In this document: positions 26,101-38,116 of the stretch, piece after piece
Numbering within the stretch: position 1 is the first letter of the stretch
Layout: each line of letters starts with the position of its first letter
Assembly (NCBI GenBank): GCA_018894105.1
Contig: CM032124.1
Location: 39,590,277 to 39,654,276, forward strand
Length of the DNA stretch: 64,000 nucleotides
Direction: 5' to 3'
Origin: Jacaranda mimosifolia
Lineage: Eukaryota > Streptophyta > Magnoliopsida > Lamiales > Bignoniaceae
The notes under the pieces: model-generated
The model's database searches: none
The model's input: the letters and a program-made list of their open reading frames with translations, nothing else
Told to the model about the DNA's origin: nothing
Position numbers and translations under genes: made by a program

Positions 26101-28828
26101 ACTCTAGGAATCACGTGACGCACGGTCAGAGGCAGAAAACTACAAAAAATTCAAACTAGCTTACAACAAATTACCACACACAATTTGGCTTCTATAGTAG
26201 GTATACATAGACTGTTCCAAACAGATAACTGGTGCAGATGCCAGCGTAAAATCGGCAGCAACTATGTCTCCGTTCAATCCATGGACGAAGGTATAGAAAT
26301 AATTTTCCTGCCGTGATATGCCCTAATGATAATATTTTTGTCCTCAAAATGCTTCTCAATTTTCCAGACTTCCTTTTTGCTCATAGGATTTTGATAAAGT
26401 GTTCCCCTCCCTTCTTGTCTTCCCATGTGCAGCCATTGTTTCTATTACAGCTTCCCTTACTTCTGATGAGACTCCGACTCATTGGCCTAGCAATTAACTA
26501 GGGAGAGGTCCTCTGCAGTATCTATACAGCCACTGATATCAATTACACTGCTGACTCTTGGACCTATAGCCTATACTCGTATCTATGCCAAAGGTGATGG
26601 ATTGCTTGCAATAACCTAGGTATATTCCAAACCAGAGATGTTTACAATGCTCTCAATCCAGATGGGAACATAGGTAAGGAAGCAATAAGATCTTTAGGCA
26701 CATGTCACAGTCCAGCAAATGCAGTTCCAAAGGGCGAATACCATGTAACACCTTTAAGCAGCAATTACTTCCAATAAACAAAGAGTTGGCAGACACAAGC
26801 CCACATACACACGTCAGATCTGAGGTCAGTTGGCTATAACATCAACATCCACAACTAGAGGCCATTTCTTGTGAGAATAATATAGGGTAGCTCCATAGTT
26901 GTTAGTAGCGCGAAGCGCAGCGACGCGCAAAGGGATGCTGGAGCTATAGCGCATAGCGCAACGCATAGCGCGCGCTTTATTGAAATAAAGCGCATAGTAA
27001 TTATATATGTATATATTTCTAATATATGCCTAAATACCAATATATTTTACCTATTATAAACAATAAATAACTAAATAATCATAAAAACAATAAATAACTA
27101 AATAATCATAAAAACAATAAAGACACTTTTCAACACAAAACCAGCTATTCAGCATTAAAAAAAAAGATAATAAATTAAATTCGACATTTAAGCACAATAA
27201 TTAAGAAATTAAAATTTTTAACACTTCAACAATTACATAAATTTAGTAAATCAAGAATTTACTTCAAAGTCCTTAACTCTTTTTTACCCAGGAGTTAATA
27301 TTCAGCTTTTGCCTACCATTGGAAACCAAAATTAGCATTTAATTACCCAGTAATTAATATTCAATTTTTACCCACCATTGGAAATCAAAATTAGCATTTT
27401 AATACAGTAAGATGAAAGGACAAAGAAAGCAAAAATATAAAATAAAGACTTGGAAGAAGAAGATGATGGAAACAAGAAATGAAAGAATAAAAAAAAAAGA
27501 TGAAAAGGGCTGCTAGTTCTGTGGAGAAGGCGAGAAGATGGTGGTATTGCAGAGAAGAGAGCTGCTGTTGCTTGTCACATGAAGAAGAAGGCTGTTACTT
27601 CTCGTTTCTTGCTGGTGGGAAGGGTAGAAGAGCCGAAGAAGCTGCCGGAGAAGAGCCCATGACATCGCTGCTGCTGGAGGGAGCTGATAAAGGCAGAATG
27701 TTGCTCACGGGGGTAGGGCAGAATATTTCTGGAGTCTGGAGACTTTGGGCAAGCATTTTATCCCTTTTTTTCCTTCTTTACCTACTTCTTTAAATCATGT
27801 TTCATTCCTTTTCTTTTTTTTTTCCTTCTAAAGAAACACAACTTCAGTGTAGCGCGCGCTTCGCTGCGCCGCGCTACAGCGCGATAGCGCCCATAGCGCA
27901 GTGAAGCGCGCGCAACAGTAAAATATGTTGCGCAGCGCGACGCGAAGCGCAGAGGGTGCGCTTCACGTCGCGCCGCGCTATAGCGAGCGCTACGTGCGCT
28001 TTTGACAACTGTGGGTAGCTCCTCAAACTATATGGAAAATATAATTTGGTTTCTGTTCCAATAAGCAATTCGGAGAAAGTTTGAGAGAACGAAAATCAAT
28101 AAGTAATTTTATGTGAAAGGAAAATGGAAACAGAAACAGTACCTGTGGACCCTGTATAACAAGCAAGTTGCCTACAATAAAATTAAATGGAGAAGGACAT
28201 CAATTTTTCTTCCATGTGAGTGGCAAAACAAAAAATCAAACTCCATTGTTGGAGCAGGTACTTACTCAGTGGCATAACCCAGGCGCTCCGCCAAAGGAGT
28301 AATGCCGAGTAAACTGAAGAAGAAGACCCATCCCTAGAACGCAATATAGTTAAAAATCAAAAAAGACACAGATGTAAAGCTAAATATCAGCATCATGGGA
28401 TATTCACAATTATCGCTTTTTCAAAGTCTTGAATGATAAAGGATTCCTCAAGAAGTTAAACTTAAGATCAGTAATCCTTTCTGGAAATCAAATGGATTTG
28501 GTCTTGTACCTACTGAGATGAAGGTAATCAAAAAGAAAGAAGATTGATCCTTTCTTACATGCTTATTCGTAAGATAATGTAGCATAATTGCCAGAGGCCC
28601 AAACGGCAGCAAGACATTGATCTTTGCTTTAATCAAGACAAAGTATATACTTCTCAGAATGCTGTTTCGATTCACCTTCCTTAATACCCAAGAAGCGGAA
28701 AATTTTGGATGCGCCAAGACATGAGACGTCTCGAAACTCAGTGGTGATACTTTACTCGATGTTGGAGACCCACGAAACGGGATCTCCTCATCAGATTCAA
28801 GGTCTACCTTTTGTTCCACAGATCCCAT
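23166..28828 (-). CDS. CAX: Vacuolar cation/proton exchanger, CAX2/CAX5 type
   Basis: Exons on the minus strand: 28828-28559, 28333-28266, 28171-28143, 25966-25770, 25652-25440, 25235-25098, 24515-24399, 24315-24262, 24005-23889, 23575-23482 and 23176-23166; together 435 residues plus stop, all in frame. The protein exchanges Ca2+ or other divalent cations for H+ across the tonoplast. It has about eleven membrane segments, the two ion-selectivity motifs GNATE (about 132-136) and GNAAEH (about 327-332), and an acidic loop rich in Asp/Glu between the halves. Family proteins have about 440 residues. Exon 3 is only 29 bases and the last coding exon only 11 (ending Asp-Asp-Asp-stop). Exon 3 encodes TGST where most relatives have TGPT. 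Intron 3 is enlarged by a hAT element. The subtype (CAX2/CAX5) is inferred from the N-terminal LESDEE and membrane segments. Confidence 0.92.
23763..23776 (+). repeat. 14-base G run in CAX intron 9
   Basis: An uninterrupted G tract follows a GTGGGTGGGTGGG run. On the minus-strand transcript it reads as poly-C. It is a slippage-prone site and may form a quadruplex on the non-transcribed strand. Confidence 0.7.
26894..28013. mobile_element. Non-autonomous hAT element in CAX intron 3, AGCGC-rich ends
   Basis: The terminal repeats CATAGTTGTTAGTAGCGCG and CACAGTTGTCAAAAGCGCA are clearly related, and an exact 8-bp duplication GGTAGCTC lies at both sides (26886-26893, 28014-28021). Both ends are dense in GCGC, AGCGC and ATAGCGC words; the core is AT-rich. 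It lies wholly inside CAX intron 3. A 97-codon open frame at 27500-27793 inside it has no transposase features. Confidence 0.9.
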
Positions 28829-29760
28829 CTCTAGAAACCAGGAAAAATCTCCCTGAGAGACAAAAAACAGTCACTCCATGCATAAAAAAATGATTCACCT
28901 CTGAATGAAGAACTCCAAAAACTAAGATTATAACACAAGTTACATACCTCAATGTAATAACATTCAAAGCTAGACCAAAAAGTTCTAGAACATTACTGCC
29001 ACCAAAATGTAATCTTATCACCATATGAATCGGTAAAGACTCAACCTTTATGCTAATACATGATTCTTAAAGACTTCAAACCATTCGGAAAGAACAAATC
29101 CAGGAAACAACTTGGGATTCAGGCAATACGGTAAAACTAAATAAAGACTTGCTGGTGGTGAAAAATGTGAAACTTTTTCCAATTTCTACATCAAGTCAGA
29201 CATGGTCAACATATAGTAAAGAAAGGATAACTAACAAATTGCCCAGATCAATTGGTGAAAAAATTAAAATACAGCACATGAAAACTCAACCTGAGAACTC
29301 AAAACAGTAAAGAGGCAACAAAAACAGGGACACTTACACAAACCCAGATCAGGATCCTTTAAAGCAACACACTTGAAAAACAAAGACAAAAAAGAGAAGC
29401 AAGATGATAAAGTTCGATTCTTTACCTTTTATGAGTACACAAGAGAGTTCTCTTTTTTAACTGATGCAAAAGATTTGAACACCCACAACTGTTTCAGGTG
29501 AACCAAATTATCCCAATATTTTCTTGAAATACAAAGACAGTAACTTTATATGTATATTTGAACCCAAAAAAAAACAAAAACAATAAAAAAGGACAATTAT
29601 ATGAATAGAGAAGCAAGAAGAAAAGTCCCTGTAAAATAAATAATAGTATTATTGTCAGATTTCTCTCTTGTTGACTGTTGAGCAATAAAAGGGAATATGT
29701 CTGTTTAAGGGGCCTGCAAGGAAAGAGGAAGTTTCCAAGAAGTAGAGGCTAATGTGCCAT
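28829..29760 (-). other. CAX 5' UTR/promoter region
   Basis: The stretch upstream of the CAX start is moderately AT-rich with no protein match. It may contain a 5' UTR intron; acceptor-like sequence just before the start codon is weak. A promoter is expected here, but no TATA box can be assigned with confidence. Confidence 0.35.
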
Positions 29761-29884
29761 TTTCAAATTTGATTTGGATTTCGATCTACGTCTAATATTG
29801 TTTATTTTATTATTTAGTAGAGTACATTTCTATTTCATGTTATTATATAAAATAAATGGCTTCTAAAGTTGAAATTCCCTTGGG

Positions 29885-30210
29885 AATGTTTGGTTATATT
29901 ATTTTTTATTTTTTTTGTGATTTTATTATGTGTTTATTAGATATTTTGGAAGAATGAATTATTGGAGAATGTGAAAGTTATTCTTTGATATGTTTGTTTA
30001 TGTTTTAGAGATATATTTTTTACTATAACAGTCAAATCTATTCTTTTTTGTCGGGTTTTTTTGGATGAAAATGAAATTAAATGATTTTTTTAATATTAAA
30101 ATAATAATAAAATAGATATAATGTATATGTATTGAAAATTGTGTATTTTAGAGGAAAAATAATGAAATGTTTGGTTATGTTTCCCCATAATCTTTTTCCT
30201 TCTTTGAGTG
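29885..30210. mobile_element. Partial MITE of the GTTATGTTT family
   Basis: From GTTTGGTTATATTAT to GGTTATGTTTCCCC this segment is similar throughout to the complete element at 39788-40134 (shared: GAGAATGAATTATTG, ATGTTTGTTTATGTTTT, TGTAACAGT-like words). It lacks the inverted right end, so it is a truncated copy. Confidence 0.5.
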
Positions 30211-30636
30211 ATGAAAATCTTGATTTCACATGGGAGAAAATTAAAGAGGAGGTTAAGTATAAAATCCCAATATTGGAATTTAATTTAAATTTTCATAAAA
30301 AGGAAATTGACAAATACAATTATTAAATGCAAAGGTTATACTCAATAAAGTGCAATTAAAACACATTTAAAATCTAAGAATATTTGGTGAATTCTATTCT
30401 AAAGTGATTAAAATCATCAATTTATTCAGTCAACAAAAATTCCACAATATTTTTTCCCCACAATATAAATAATTATGATTCTGTCGTAATTACATATCCC
30501 TTGAATTTTTAGAAATAATCCATTTGGCTAATTTATTTCTGTAAAAGAAGTTTATGTTTAAAAGTAGTTAAAATTAATTTATATATATATGTATATGTAT
30601 ATGTATACACATATGGTGATAACTATTCTATTAAGA

Positions 30637-30901
30637 GCTAGTCTGATTGGATTTTTAAGTTATCTCGTGATTATTTATTATGTAATAATTTGTGTGATTT
30701 TTTATCAATGTATTATAGTTTGACTAGTATGATAAATAAACCCATGAGGGTGGCATGTTCATTTATCATGATAATTGTACATATAAATACAAACTTTTAG
30801 TATTTATATAGATTTGAGTACTTATTGTCACTCCAACTGAATAAATGATAAAGTGGAATAAAAATACTATATCCCACCTTATCATCCTCACCAAACTACT
30901 C
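30637..30901. mobile_element. MITE, diverged copy of the GCTAGTTTGGTTGGA family
   Basis: About 265 bases align end to end with the element at 31182-31445, including ATTATTTATTATGTAATAATTTG-like and TTATACATATAAA-like words. Its terminal repeats (GCTAGTCTGATTGGA; right end ...CACCAAACTACT) are more eroded than those of the sister copy. Confidence 0.6.
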
Positions 30902-31181
30902 CTAAAACTATATACACACACATACATATTTTTTAGTAGTTGGAGATATTTGAGGGAATGGCATAGTAGTGGAAATTTGGAGAATATCATATATTGGCCA
31001 ATAATACAACCACTAATTGACGTATCAATTATTGTGAATAATTAAATGAGTGCTATTGTGGAAGTAAGATTTTCTCATAATCCCACTGATTTTTCACAAA
31101 TGCAAAACTAAGATTACGAGTTGTTAGTATAGAAAAATGGATAATGCTCCATAATGCCCAATATCATGGAATCAACTATAG

Positions 31182-31445
31182 GCTAGTTTGGTTGGATTTT
31201 TAAATTATTTTATAATTATTTATCATGTGATAATTTATGTGATTTTTTATTATTATGATATAGTTTGGTTAAAATGATAAATAAATTCATGGGGATGGCA
31301 GGTTAGTTAATAATGAAAATTATACATATAAACGCGGGCTTTTTATGTTTTTGCGGACTTGAGTGCTTATTGTCATTTTAACCTAATGAATGATAAAGTA
31401 AAATAAAAATATTGTATCTCACATTATCATTCCAACCAAACTAGC
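31182..31445. mobile_element. MITE with perfect 15-bp terminal inverted repeats
   Basis: The element begins GCTAGTTTGGTTGGA and ends with the exact reverse complement. It is 264 bases, AT-rich and non-coding. Target duplication is unclear (CTATA left, CTATG right are the best candidates), so the superfamily is not assigned. A second copy lies 280 bases upstream. Confidence 0.7.
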
Positions 31446-31544
31446 TCTATGTGTTTACATATCTTTGTAGTCATTTATTAATCACTCTGAAGATCCCATG
31501 CTAAAAAATAAACATAAGTTCTCTTTTAATTTTTGACAAGAATC

Positions 31545-31965
31545 GGGTTTGTTTGTTTAGAAATCCCCATAAAATTTGTCAACTCTTAAAATTCAAACAA
31601 ACATATCATTTCGTTCTCCAATTCCATTCCCCAAAATAAATCAAAAAAAAATTCAAAATACTTTCAACTATTCATTCTCTACTCCATTCCCTAATGTTTG
31701 CCCCATATCATACTTTGTCCGACCCACCCATCTATATATATACATTTATAAATAATTTTAAAATATTCATTTTACTCCACTAACTTAATAAAAACGTTAT
31801 TAATGTGATATTTTATTCTCTTCCAAAACACTATTAAAAAAATAATATTCTCTCAAAACAAAAACAAAAATGAAACAATCATCACATTTTTCAACCCTAC
31901 TTCCTAAAAAACTATTCTCCCAAAATATTTTTCGAAAACACTCCAAAACCTAAACAAACAAATCC
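31545..31965. mobile_element. MITE with GGGTTTGTTTGTTTAG ends
   Basis: The ends GGGTTTGTTTGTTTAG and GGATTTGTTTGTTTAG (right end as reverse complement) differ at one position over 16. The 421-base body is non-coding, with words such as CATTCCCCAAAA and CTCCAATTCCATTCC. It is related in ends and composition to the segments at 39788, 47313 and 59153. Confidence 0.6.
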
Positions 31966-32804
31966 ATAATTATGACATATTATATGGGCCTAGAAAATGG
32001 GCTAGCCCAAGATACTTATCGTAGACTTAGAGACTATATTATGGGCTAGGCCTGAACAACCAGTCCATTTAGAAGCCCTTTCAAAGACCAAATTGTGGCC
32101 TCGTTGGCCTGCAACTTTCCTTTGATGGCACTTAAGTGAAAGACAAACAGAAACAAAAAACAAAAAAAATTACCAATGAAAGGAAAAAAAATTAAATTAA
32201 ACTGAAAAAAATTGAAGGTAAACTTTTTTTAAATATTTTTGTAAAATATTTCCTGGTACAGAAGTTAATGAAGAAAATTTTAAATAAAGTGGATTTAGCT
32301 TTGAGATAATATCATATTTTTTGGGTCATTTGTGGTAAGTAGATATTGACACACAGTTGCAGAAACCCAAGATCCAAGAACCTGATTTTCTCTGTTTTTT
32401 CTTTCTTTTTTGCGTTTTTCTTTTCTGTTCCTGCATGGAGGCAGCGTATAGACCATTTATTGATCAACTGATTGGCATTTAATCTGTCAGCAAAGATGTC
32501 TGTACTTTAATTCCAACAGCAAGTCATGCATGAAACATATATATATATATATATTTTTATCTATACACACGTATATCAAGAGTCCATTTTGGCTCGAACT
32601 CCTGACCTTCCACATTATGTGAAAAACTTATGCTATTGGGCTACAGACTACTCGACATATATATATATATATTTGAATTCCTGCAGATTGCCCTACCAAA
32701 AAACTTAGACCAATAAATTAAAGGAATGGACTATGGAGGCATCTATTGTGCAAATAAACAATCCCTCCCTCACCTATTGAAATGCGAGTATCCACAACGT
32801 CGTG
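31966..32804. other. Spacer with a possible minus-strand SINE head
   Basis: On the minus strand at about 32655-32585 there are A-box-like TAGCCCAATAGCATAAG and B-box-like GGAGTTCGAGCC words, as in tRNA-derived SINEs, flanked on both sides by (TA)n tracts. No coding region is seen. Confidence 0.4.
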
Positions 32805-33252
32805 AGATCATGTATGAAAATTGATGAGTGGATATCAAGAAAACAGGCCAAATCAAAAGCTCGATGAATGATAGAGTAACTCTAACGATTTTAAGATCGA
32901 AAACCTTTTGTCCTTTTTGAAAAGTCAAGAAAATCAAGTAGACCATTGAAGTAAGATCATGCATTAAAATTGATGAGTGGATATCAAGAGAATGGGCCAA
33001 ATCAAAAGCTCGATGGACGACAGAGTAACTATAACGATTTTAAGATCGAAAACCTTTTGTCCTTTTTGAAAAGTCAAGAAAATCAATTAGATCATTGAAG
33101 TAAGATCATGTATGAAAATTGATGAGTGGATATTCAGAGAACGGCCAAATCAAAAGCTCGATGACGACAAAGTAACTATAATGATTTTAAGATCGAAAAA
33201 TTTTTGTCCTTTAGTTTTGGAAAGTCAAGAAAATCAATTAGACCATTGAAGT
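32805..33252 (+). repeat. Three tandem copies of a 149-base unit
   Basis: Units start with AGATCATG at 32805, 32954 and 33103, giving a constant 149-base period, and end with ...CCATTGAAGT. Shared words include GATGAGTGGATAT, CAAATCAAAAGCTCGATG, GATTTTAAGATCGAAAA and AAAGTCAAGAAAATCAA. Copies 1 and 2 are closest; copy 3 has small indels. Part of the word set (CTCATATCGGTATTAAGATTG) continues just beyond the array. Confidence 0.9.
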
Positions 33253-33409
33253 CTCATATCGGTATTAAGATTGAAAACTTCTTGCCATTAAATTCCAATC
33301 ACCTTCATCTCTATGCTTACTTGGATGAAAAAGGAAAAGGGAAAAAGGGAAACCCAAAAATACAATTTTGAGTTTTTGTGGGGTTGGTGTTGATGATAAG
33401 GGGGAGCGC

Positions 33410-33763
33410 GGGCCTGTTTGGTTTTATTTTCACACTTACTTTTTTATTTTTTATTATTTCAAAAATAAAAATCATAACTTTTTAAAAAATTTCACCCAAC
33501 ATAATTTTCATTGTCATTTTCAAAATACATTTTCTAATAACCTATATATCTTTTCCCATTAACCTATATATCTTCTCTCTTTATTCTATTATTTCTACCT
33601 ATCTTCACCTACAACCTATTAAAACAACATAATCATTACATTTTCAATATTTTATTTAAATATATTTTTATTTCCACATTACATCACATCACATAATTAA
33701 TTCTCACCATTTTAGAAATAATGAAAATAAAAATTAAAAATGAAAATAAAACCAAGCAGCCCA
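33410..33763. mobile_element. Tourist/Harbinger-like MITE (GTTTGGTTTTATTTTC family), copy A
   Basis: It begins GGGCCTGTTTGGTTTTATTT and ends ...AAAATAAAACCAAGCAGCCC, its imperfect reverse complement. About 354 bases, AT-rich, non-coding. No clear target duplication remains. Confidence 0.6.
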
Positions 33764-35444
33764 TATGACAAAGTAGCCAAGAGCAGCATGTATTAACAGG
33801 AACCAGCATGAATTGTTACTTTATCAGACCGTTTCAACTTTTCCACTCGTTTTTTGATATTTGACCCAAAAGCTGGTGGGATGCAATTTTTTTGCCCCAG
33901 TCAAACTAAGGAGATTTTAAGATTTGGAAATTTATTACAATCATCTTCTTGCAGTCTTCTCTCAACAATGTGTTACATCGTCATTCTTGCCAGAAAATAA
34001 AAAATAAAAAAACAGAAAAACTTATCAAGATTTGTGTTTTGGCAGTTGACCCGGGTCTGAATCTGATACTCCTTCCCTTTGAATCAGCCAAACCAACAAA
34101 TTCTGTACAATTGCATTAATTAATTTAAACTGTTATTTTCTGCACTTCCACAGGATGATGTAGACATTAGTTTAGGGGAAAATTTTTATAGGCTATGGGA
34201 AGATCTACTTAAAGTAAAGATGCAAAAGACTATTCATCCAAATCTCATAAAGGGGACAGAATTTTGCAACTAGAAATAAAAAATGACAGATAGAAATGCC
34301 CCAGTGGATCATACAATGCAGTACTTTTAACATGCAAGAATACTTCAAGAAAGAAAAGGAAAATTAGCTGTCTTCATGACACATCAATAAACAGTTTTGA
34401 ACTGATGTTAGAATATATTCCAATTTCAAGAATCAAATTCTATGCTTAACCTGGAAAACCTGTCCAAGAAAAGAGAAAGCCAGCCCATATGACAACACCA
34501 TCAATAATGGTAATGCTAACATATACTATACATGTACAATGTATGATACATGTCCCAGATAAAGTAACATGGAAAAAGCACACAAGGGACAGCCACTGAT
34601 CATGCTGTGAAAAGGAAAAAAAAAGAAAAAGAAAAAGAAAAAGAAAAGCCAAGAATATGATCACATATGCATAGCAACATGTATTTTGGTTTCTGTTTCA
34701 TTATTGGAATGTCCTTGCATCAAAGCAAGAAGGTGAAAGATAAAAAAAGTTTCCTCCAAACTAGCTTACAGGATCTTCCAAAAGAACCAACCAAATCTTA
34801 CTCAACTAAGGCTCTGTCCAAGCTCATCATAAGGCTATCAAACTTTACAGAAAAGTAAGCAACTTAGCAACTAGGGGTAGAGTACTGTTTAATTTACTTA
34901 TCATATAGCATATATAGCAAAAAAATATAGAAGATATGAACCCAATATCCAAAAGTTCAATGGTACCCAAAGATAAGGATTCCAAGAGAGGAAAAAGAAT
35001 ATGTGCACCTCCAAGCTTCTTGCTTTTGCACATTATCTAACCACACAGAGAATGCATAATCCATCCTGTCTATAGAGAATTAATTTCTAGCAAGAAAACA
35101 AGAAGAAACATACCACAAAGGAAATAGTTTCTTATCCAAAGAAGCAAAATTAGCAAAAACAAAAGTTGGAAATGATCCAGGAAGATAGAATTCATTCATT
35201 TTCGTCCAATATATATTATCACAGTTCTAGATTGATTGCTGGTGAAACCCAAACTAAATTTGGCCTTAAAAACTCTCCAACATTCCCTCTTCATTCCGTT
35301 CCCAATACCTTCCTCATAGACATCCATCCAGCCAACAACCACCATGTGATAATGGCATACAAGTTGCTTGATTTCAGCCCCATAAAAATTAACAAGTAAA
35401 AGAAGATTACAACCAGAAAAAGAAATCCCAAAACTAACTAATAA
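33764..35444. other. 3' flank of the MKK gene and spacer
   Basis: No recognisable coding sequence on either strand. Moderately AT-rich DNA near 34000-35440 could include the 3' UTR of the minus-strand MAPKK gene. Several short frames here match no family. Confidence 0.35.
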
Positions 35445-36506
35445 TCAAGCTGAGGAATAATGCGGACGCGGAAGAGGAGGAGGTAATAGCTGATGAGACT
35501 GTTGCACCTGAGCGTTCCTGCTCCCATTACTCCCTGGTGAAGTATGCAGCATAATGAACGGATGCTTCAACAGCTGCCAAGCAGTCCACCGTTTCGCCGG
35601 ATCCCTCTGAAGACAAGAAGCAATAAAATCCCTAAACTCCCTGCTGGCGGAAGCAGGCGCCTCCGGCGGCTGCGACATACAGATGGCACACATGAGACTG
35701 GCCCAATCTCCTTGCCTTCCGACGGCAAACGGAAACTTTCCCAAGTAAAATTCAAGAATGCTGACTCCCAAGCTCCAAATATCTCCCGCATATCCATCAT
35801 ATTGCCCATGATTTAGATCCGTATTAATTCTTTCCGGGCTCATGTAAGCTATAGTGCCTACAGATGAATTACAAGGGTCCATGGTTTGAGCCAAAACTCG
35901 GGACACGCCAAAATCAGCTATCTTTACGATTCTTCGCGAATTAATCAGTAAATTGGAGGGCTTGATGTCACGATGAACGATTTTGCGCTTGTGGAGATAG
36001 TACAATCCGGAGAGAACCTGGCGAGCGAGATCAGATAAAGACGGTTCATGCGGGATGTGAGTGCCCTCAAGGGATCCCTTATCCATGTATTCGAGGAGGA
36101 CTTGAATTTCCCCATTGTGGTCGAAGAGCCTGTGGCATTTGACAACGTTGGGGTTGTCCACGTCACAGAGGATCTGGATTTCGCGGCGCATCTGATTCCG
36201 GATGGCGTCTTCGTGGTTGCCGTATATCACTTTAAGGGCGTAGTGCTTGCCGGTGGGGCGGTGGAGGACTTTATAGACGGTTCCGCCGGCTCCGCTGCCG
36301 ATGCGGCTGACCCGCTCCAGCTCCGCGTATTCGAGGGGCTGAGAGGAGGAGTTGGAGGAGGGGCCAGAACTAGGTGGTAGAGGGAGGGGGACGGCAAGGG
36401 AGGTGTCGCGATGGGGTAGAGGCAGAGTCAAGTCTGGGCGCCGCCGACGGTTGGCACGATTTGCAGAATCCGCAGCGGCGGCCGGTGGTGGCTGTAGGGG
36501 TCTCAT
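35445..36506 (-). CDS. MKK4/5: MAP kinase kinase, MKK4/MKK5 type
   Basis: An intronless gene of 353 residues from the chosen Met (MRPLQPP); an in-frame Met six codons upstream (36524) is less like the family start. MKK4/5 proteins activate MPK3/MPK6 in immunity, stress and stomatal or organ development. An N-terminal MAPK docking site is visible ([15 protein letters not shown]), then [10 protein letters not shown] (P-loop), ALKVI with the ATP-binding Lys, [16 protein letters not shown] and the activation loop T-MDPCN-S, the plant S/T-x5-S/T phosphosite, followed by [11 protein letters not shown]. Intronless structure and Pro/Ser-rich N-terminus are usual for this group. I cannot decide between MKK4 and MKK5 orthologues. 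Confidence 0.95.
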   Translation of the reverse strand: MRPLQPPPAAAADSANRANRRRRPDLTLPLPHRDTSLAVPLPLPPSSGPSSNSSSQPLEYAELERVSRIGSGAGGTVYKVLHRPTGKHYALKVIYGNHEDAIRNQMRREIQILCDVDNPNVVKCHRLFDHNGEIQVLLEYMDKGSLEGTHIPHEPSLSDLARQVLSGLYYLHKRKIVHRDIKPSNLLINSRRIVKIADFGVSRVLAQTMDPCNSSVGTIAYMSPERINTDLNHGQYDGYAGDIWSLGVSILEFYLGKFPFAVGRQGDWASLMCAICMSQPPEAPASASREFRDFIASCLQRDPAKRWTAWQLLKHPFIMLHTSPGSNGSRNAQVQQSHQLLPPPLPRPHYSSA

Positions 36507-36960
36507 GATTGATAAAATAATCACCCAAACACTGCGATTTCCACCTGAACTGGATTATATCAATGAGAAATCTATAAAGCAAACATGAAAATGGGAATTA
36601 TAGTTGTTTGGATGGGAGGATGTAGAGGAAGAAGAAATCCATTGAACGGGAAAATGAATGAAGAAATCCGCGCAATGAAAGGAAAGGGAGAAAGGAATGG
36701 TAAGAGGGAGGAGGAGAAGCGAAGGTTCTTGGAAGAGGGAAAGAGAGGAGGAAAGGAAGGGCAAGGGAATTTGTGATAAAATAGTATGGTGGGGGTGGGG
36801 TGGGGGGGTGGGGGTGATTTGTGATTTATGAAAGGGAAATGTGAGAGGAAAAAGAGAGATACATATATATATATACACATACACATAGTACACATGTAGA
36901 TAGTGTTGTGGTACATTTCACATATATGGTGTGGTTAAAACTATTGCCAATCTAGTAATG
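36507..36960 (-). promoter_or_regulatory. MKK 5' UTR/promoter with G-rich (C-rich in transcript) tract
   Basis: Upstream of the MAPKK start the coding strand is strongly C/T-rich, as in a plant 5' UTR. The + strand at 36789-36815 reads GGTGGGGGTGGGGTGGGG and continues with two more G runs, enough for a G-quadruplex. A (TA)n tract at about 36861-36875 could serve as the TATA element. The roles are inferred from position. Confidence 0.5.
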
Positions 36961-38113
36961 TCATTTGACACACCATCCTATTTTTCTTTAATTTGGTTTT
37001 TTATTTCCTTTTCTTTGTTTGGTTGATTATGTCTTTTCTTTCAAGGATTTTTTTTTTTTAAATATCAATAGCAATAGAGCAAGATCTTGTTTTGAATGAA
37101 GAAGGATAATATATACTATAAAATTCTAAATTTTGTCTGGTATTTATATGATCAAGAATTTATATGGTGTTTGACGTTTTATGACTTTCGATATTACAGA
37201 TAAGTGATTAGATCCAAACATTTTTAATATATGAACACGTGTTGAACATTTTATAAATTTACATCATGCACAAATAAATGATAATATATGAATACATGAC
37301 AAGAAACAGATCAAAATACATAATCGAGATAAGTTAAGATGACTTAATAAAATAAAAAATCTGCATTTATATTATACAAACACATGGTGGAAGATAAATA
37401 TGAAAATAGGTTTAACTAAGCTAAGAAAGTTTAGTGAAAATTCGACTTGCTAGGCTATAATTTTCAATTTGAGATTACGTTAAAATCCATGAATCAAGAA
37501 AAATAAATAATTTCCTAGTTACTACTGCAATAAATTTTCATGAAATTCTTTTAATAATTGATCCCAATACATCAATTCAGTCTTACTGTCAACAAAATCT
37601 ATATTTGTAAAATAATACGAATATAAATAAAAGAATGTCAAAAAACTTAATCCACCCATCCATTTAATCATTAAGTATAACTTCAATTATTTTATAAAGT
37701 ATATTAGAGGAAAGAAAATCAATAACATTTTCCTAATTCTAGCTAAATCATATAATGTCCATATACAATATATTTTACATGATTATCTCTCTCTTTTAAT
37801 TTTTTTAATCATTATTATTTAGGAGGGTGTGGAGTGGCAATAGTAGAATTGGGAATAACCTTATGTAAATTGAAAGAGGGGAATTATTGGATTTTTTAAG
37901 GGGGATGCAATCAAGAGATGGGAATGGGAGTATTAAAAGGGAGGTCAATCAAACGACTCGGGAGCGTGGAGCGTGGAAGCCACGAACCAATAGTAATGAC
38001 CTTGACAACTGTGTCTGACACACACTCCCAATTTGTGTGTGACAGCGTTAAATGAGCTGCGCGTGAGCGTGTAAATACATTGGGTATCTCGTGGAGAATT
38101 TAAGACGAAATGC
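36961..38113. other. AT-rich spacer, nothing assigned
   Basis: No coding region and no clear repeat boundary was found. A less AT-rich patch around 37950-38070 has no recognisable content. Confidence 0.4.
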
Positions 38114-38116
38114 TTA

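Noticed and set aside
27500..27793. 97-codon frame inside the CAX-intron hAT element, considered as a transposase remnant
   Set aside because: No BED zinc finger or hAT dimerisation motif is visible; composition is low complexity.
32805..33252. CRISPR-like array
   Set aside because: Whole 149-base units repeat with no short repeat/unique spacer pattern, and this is a plant nuclear genome.
36555..36916. Ser/Pro-rich minus-strand frames of 112-114 codons upstream of the MAPKK
   Set aside because: They are translations of the C/T-rich leader in two frames; no family match and no continuity with the kinase.
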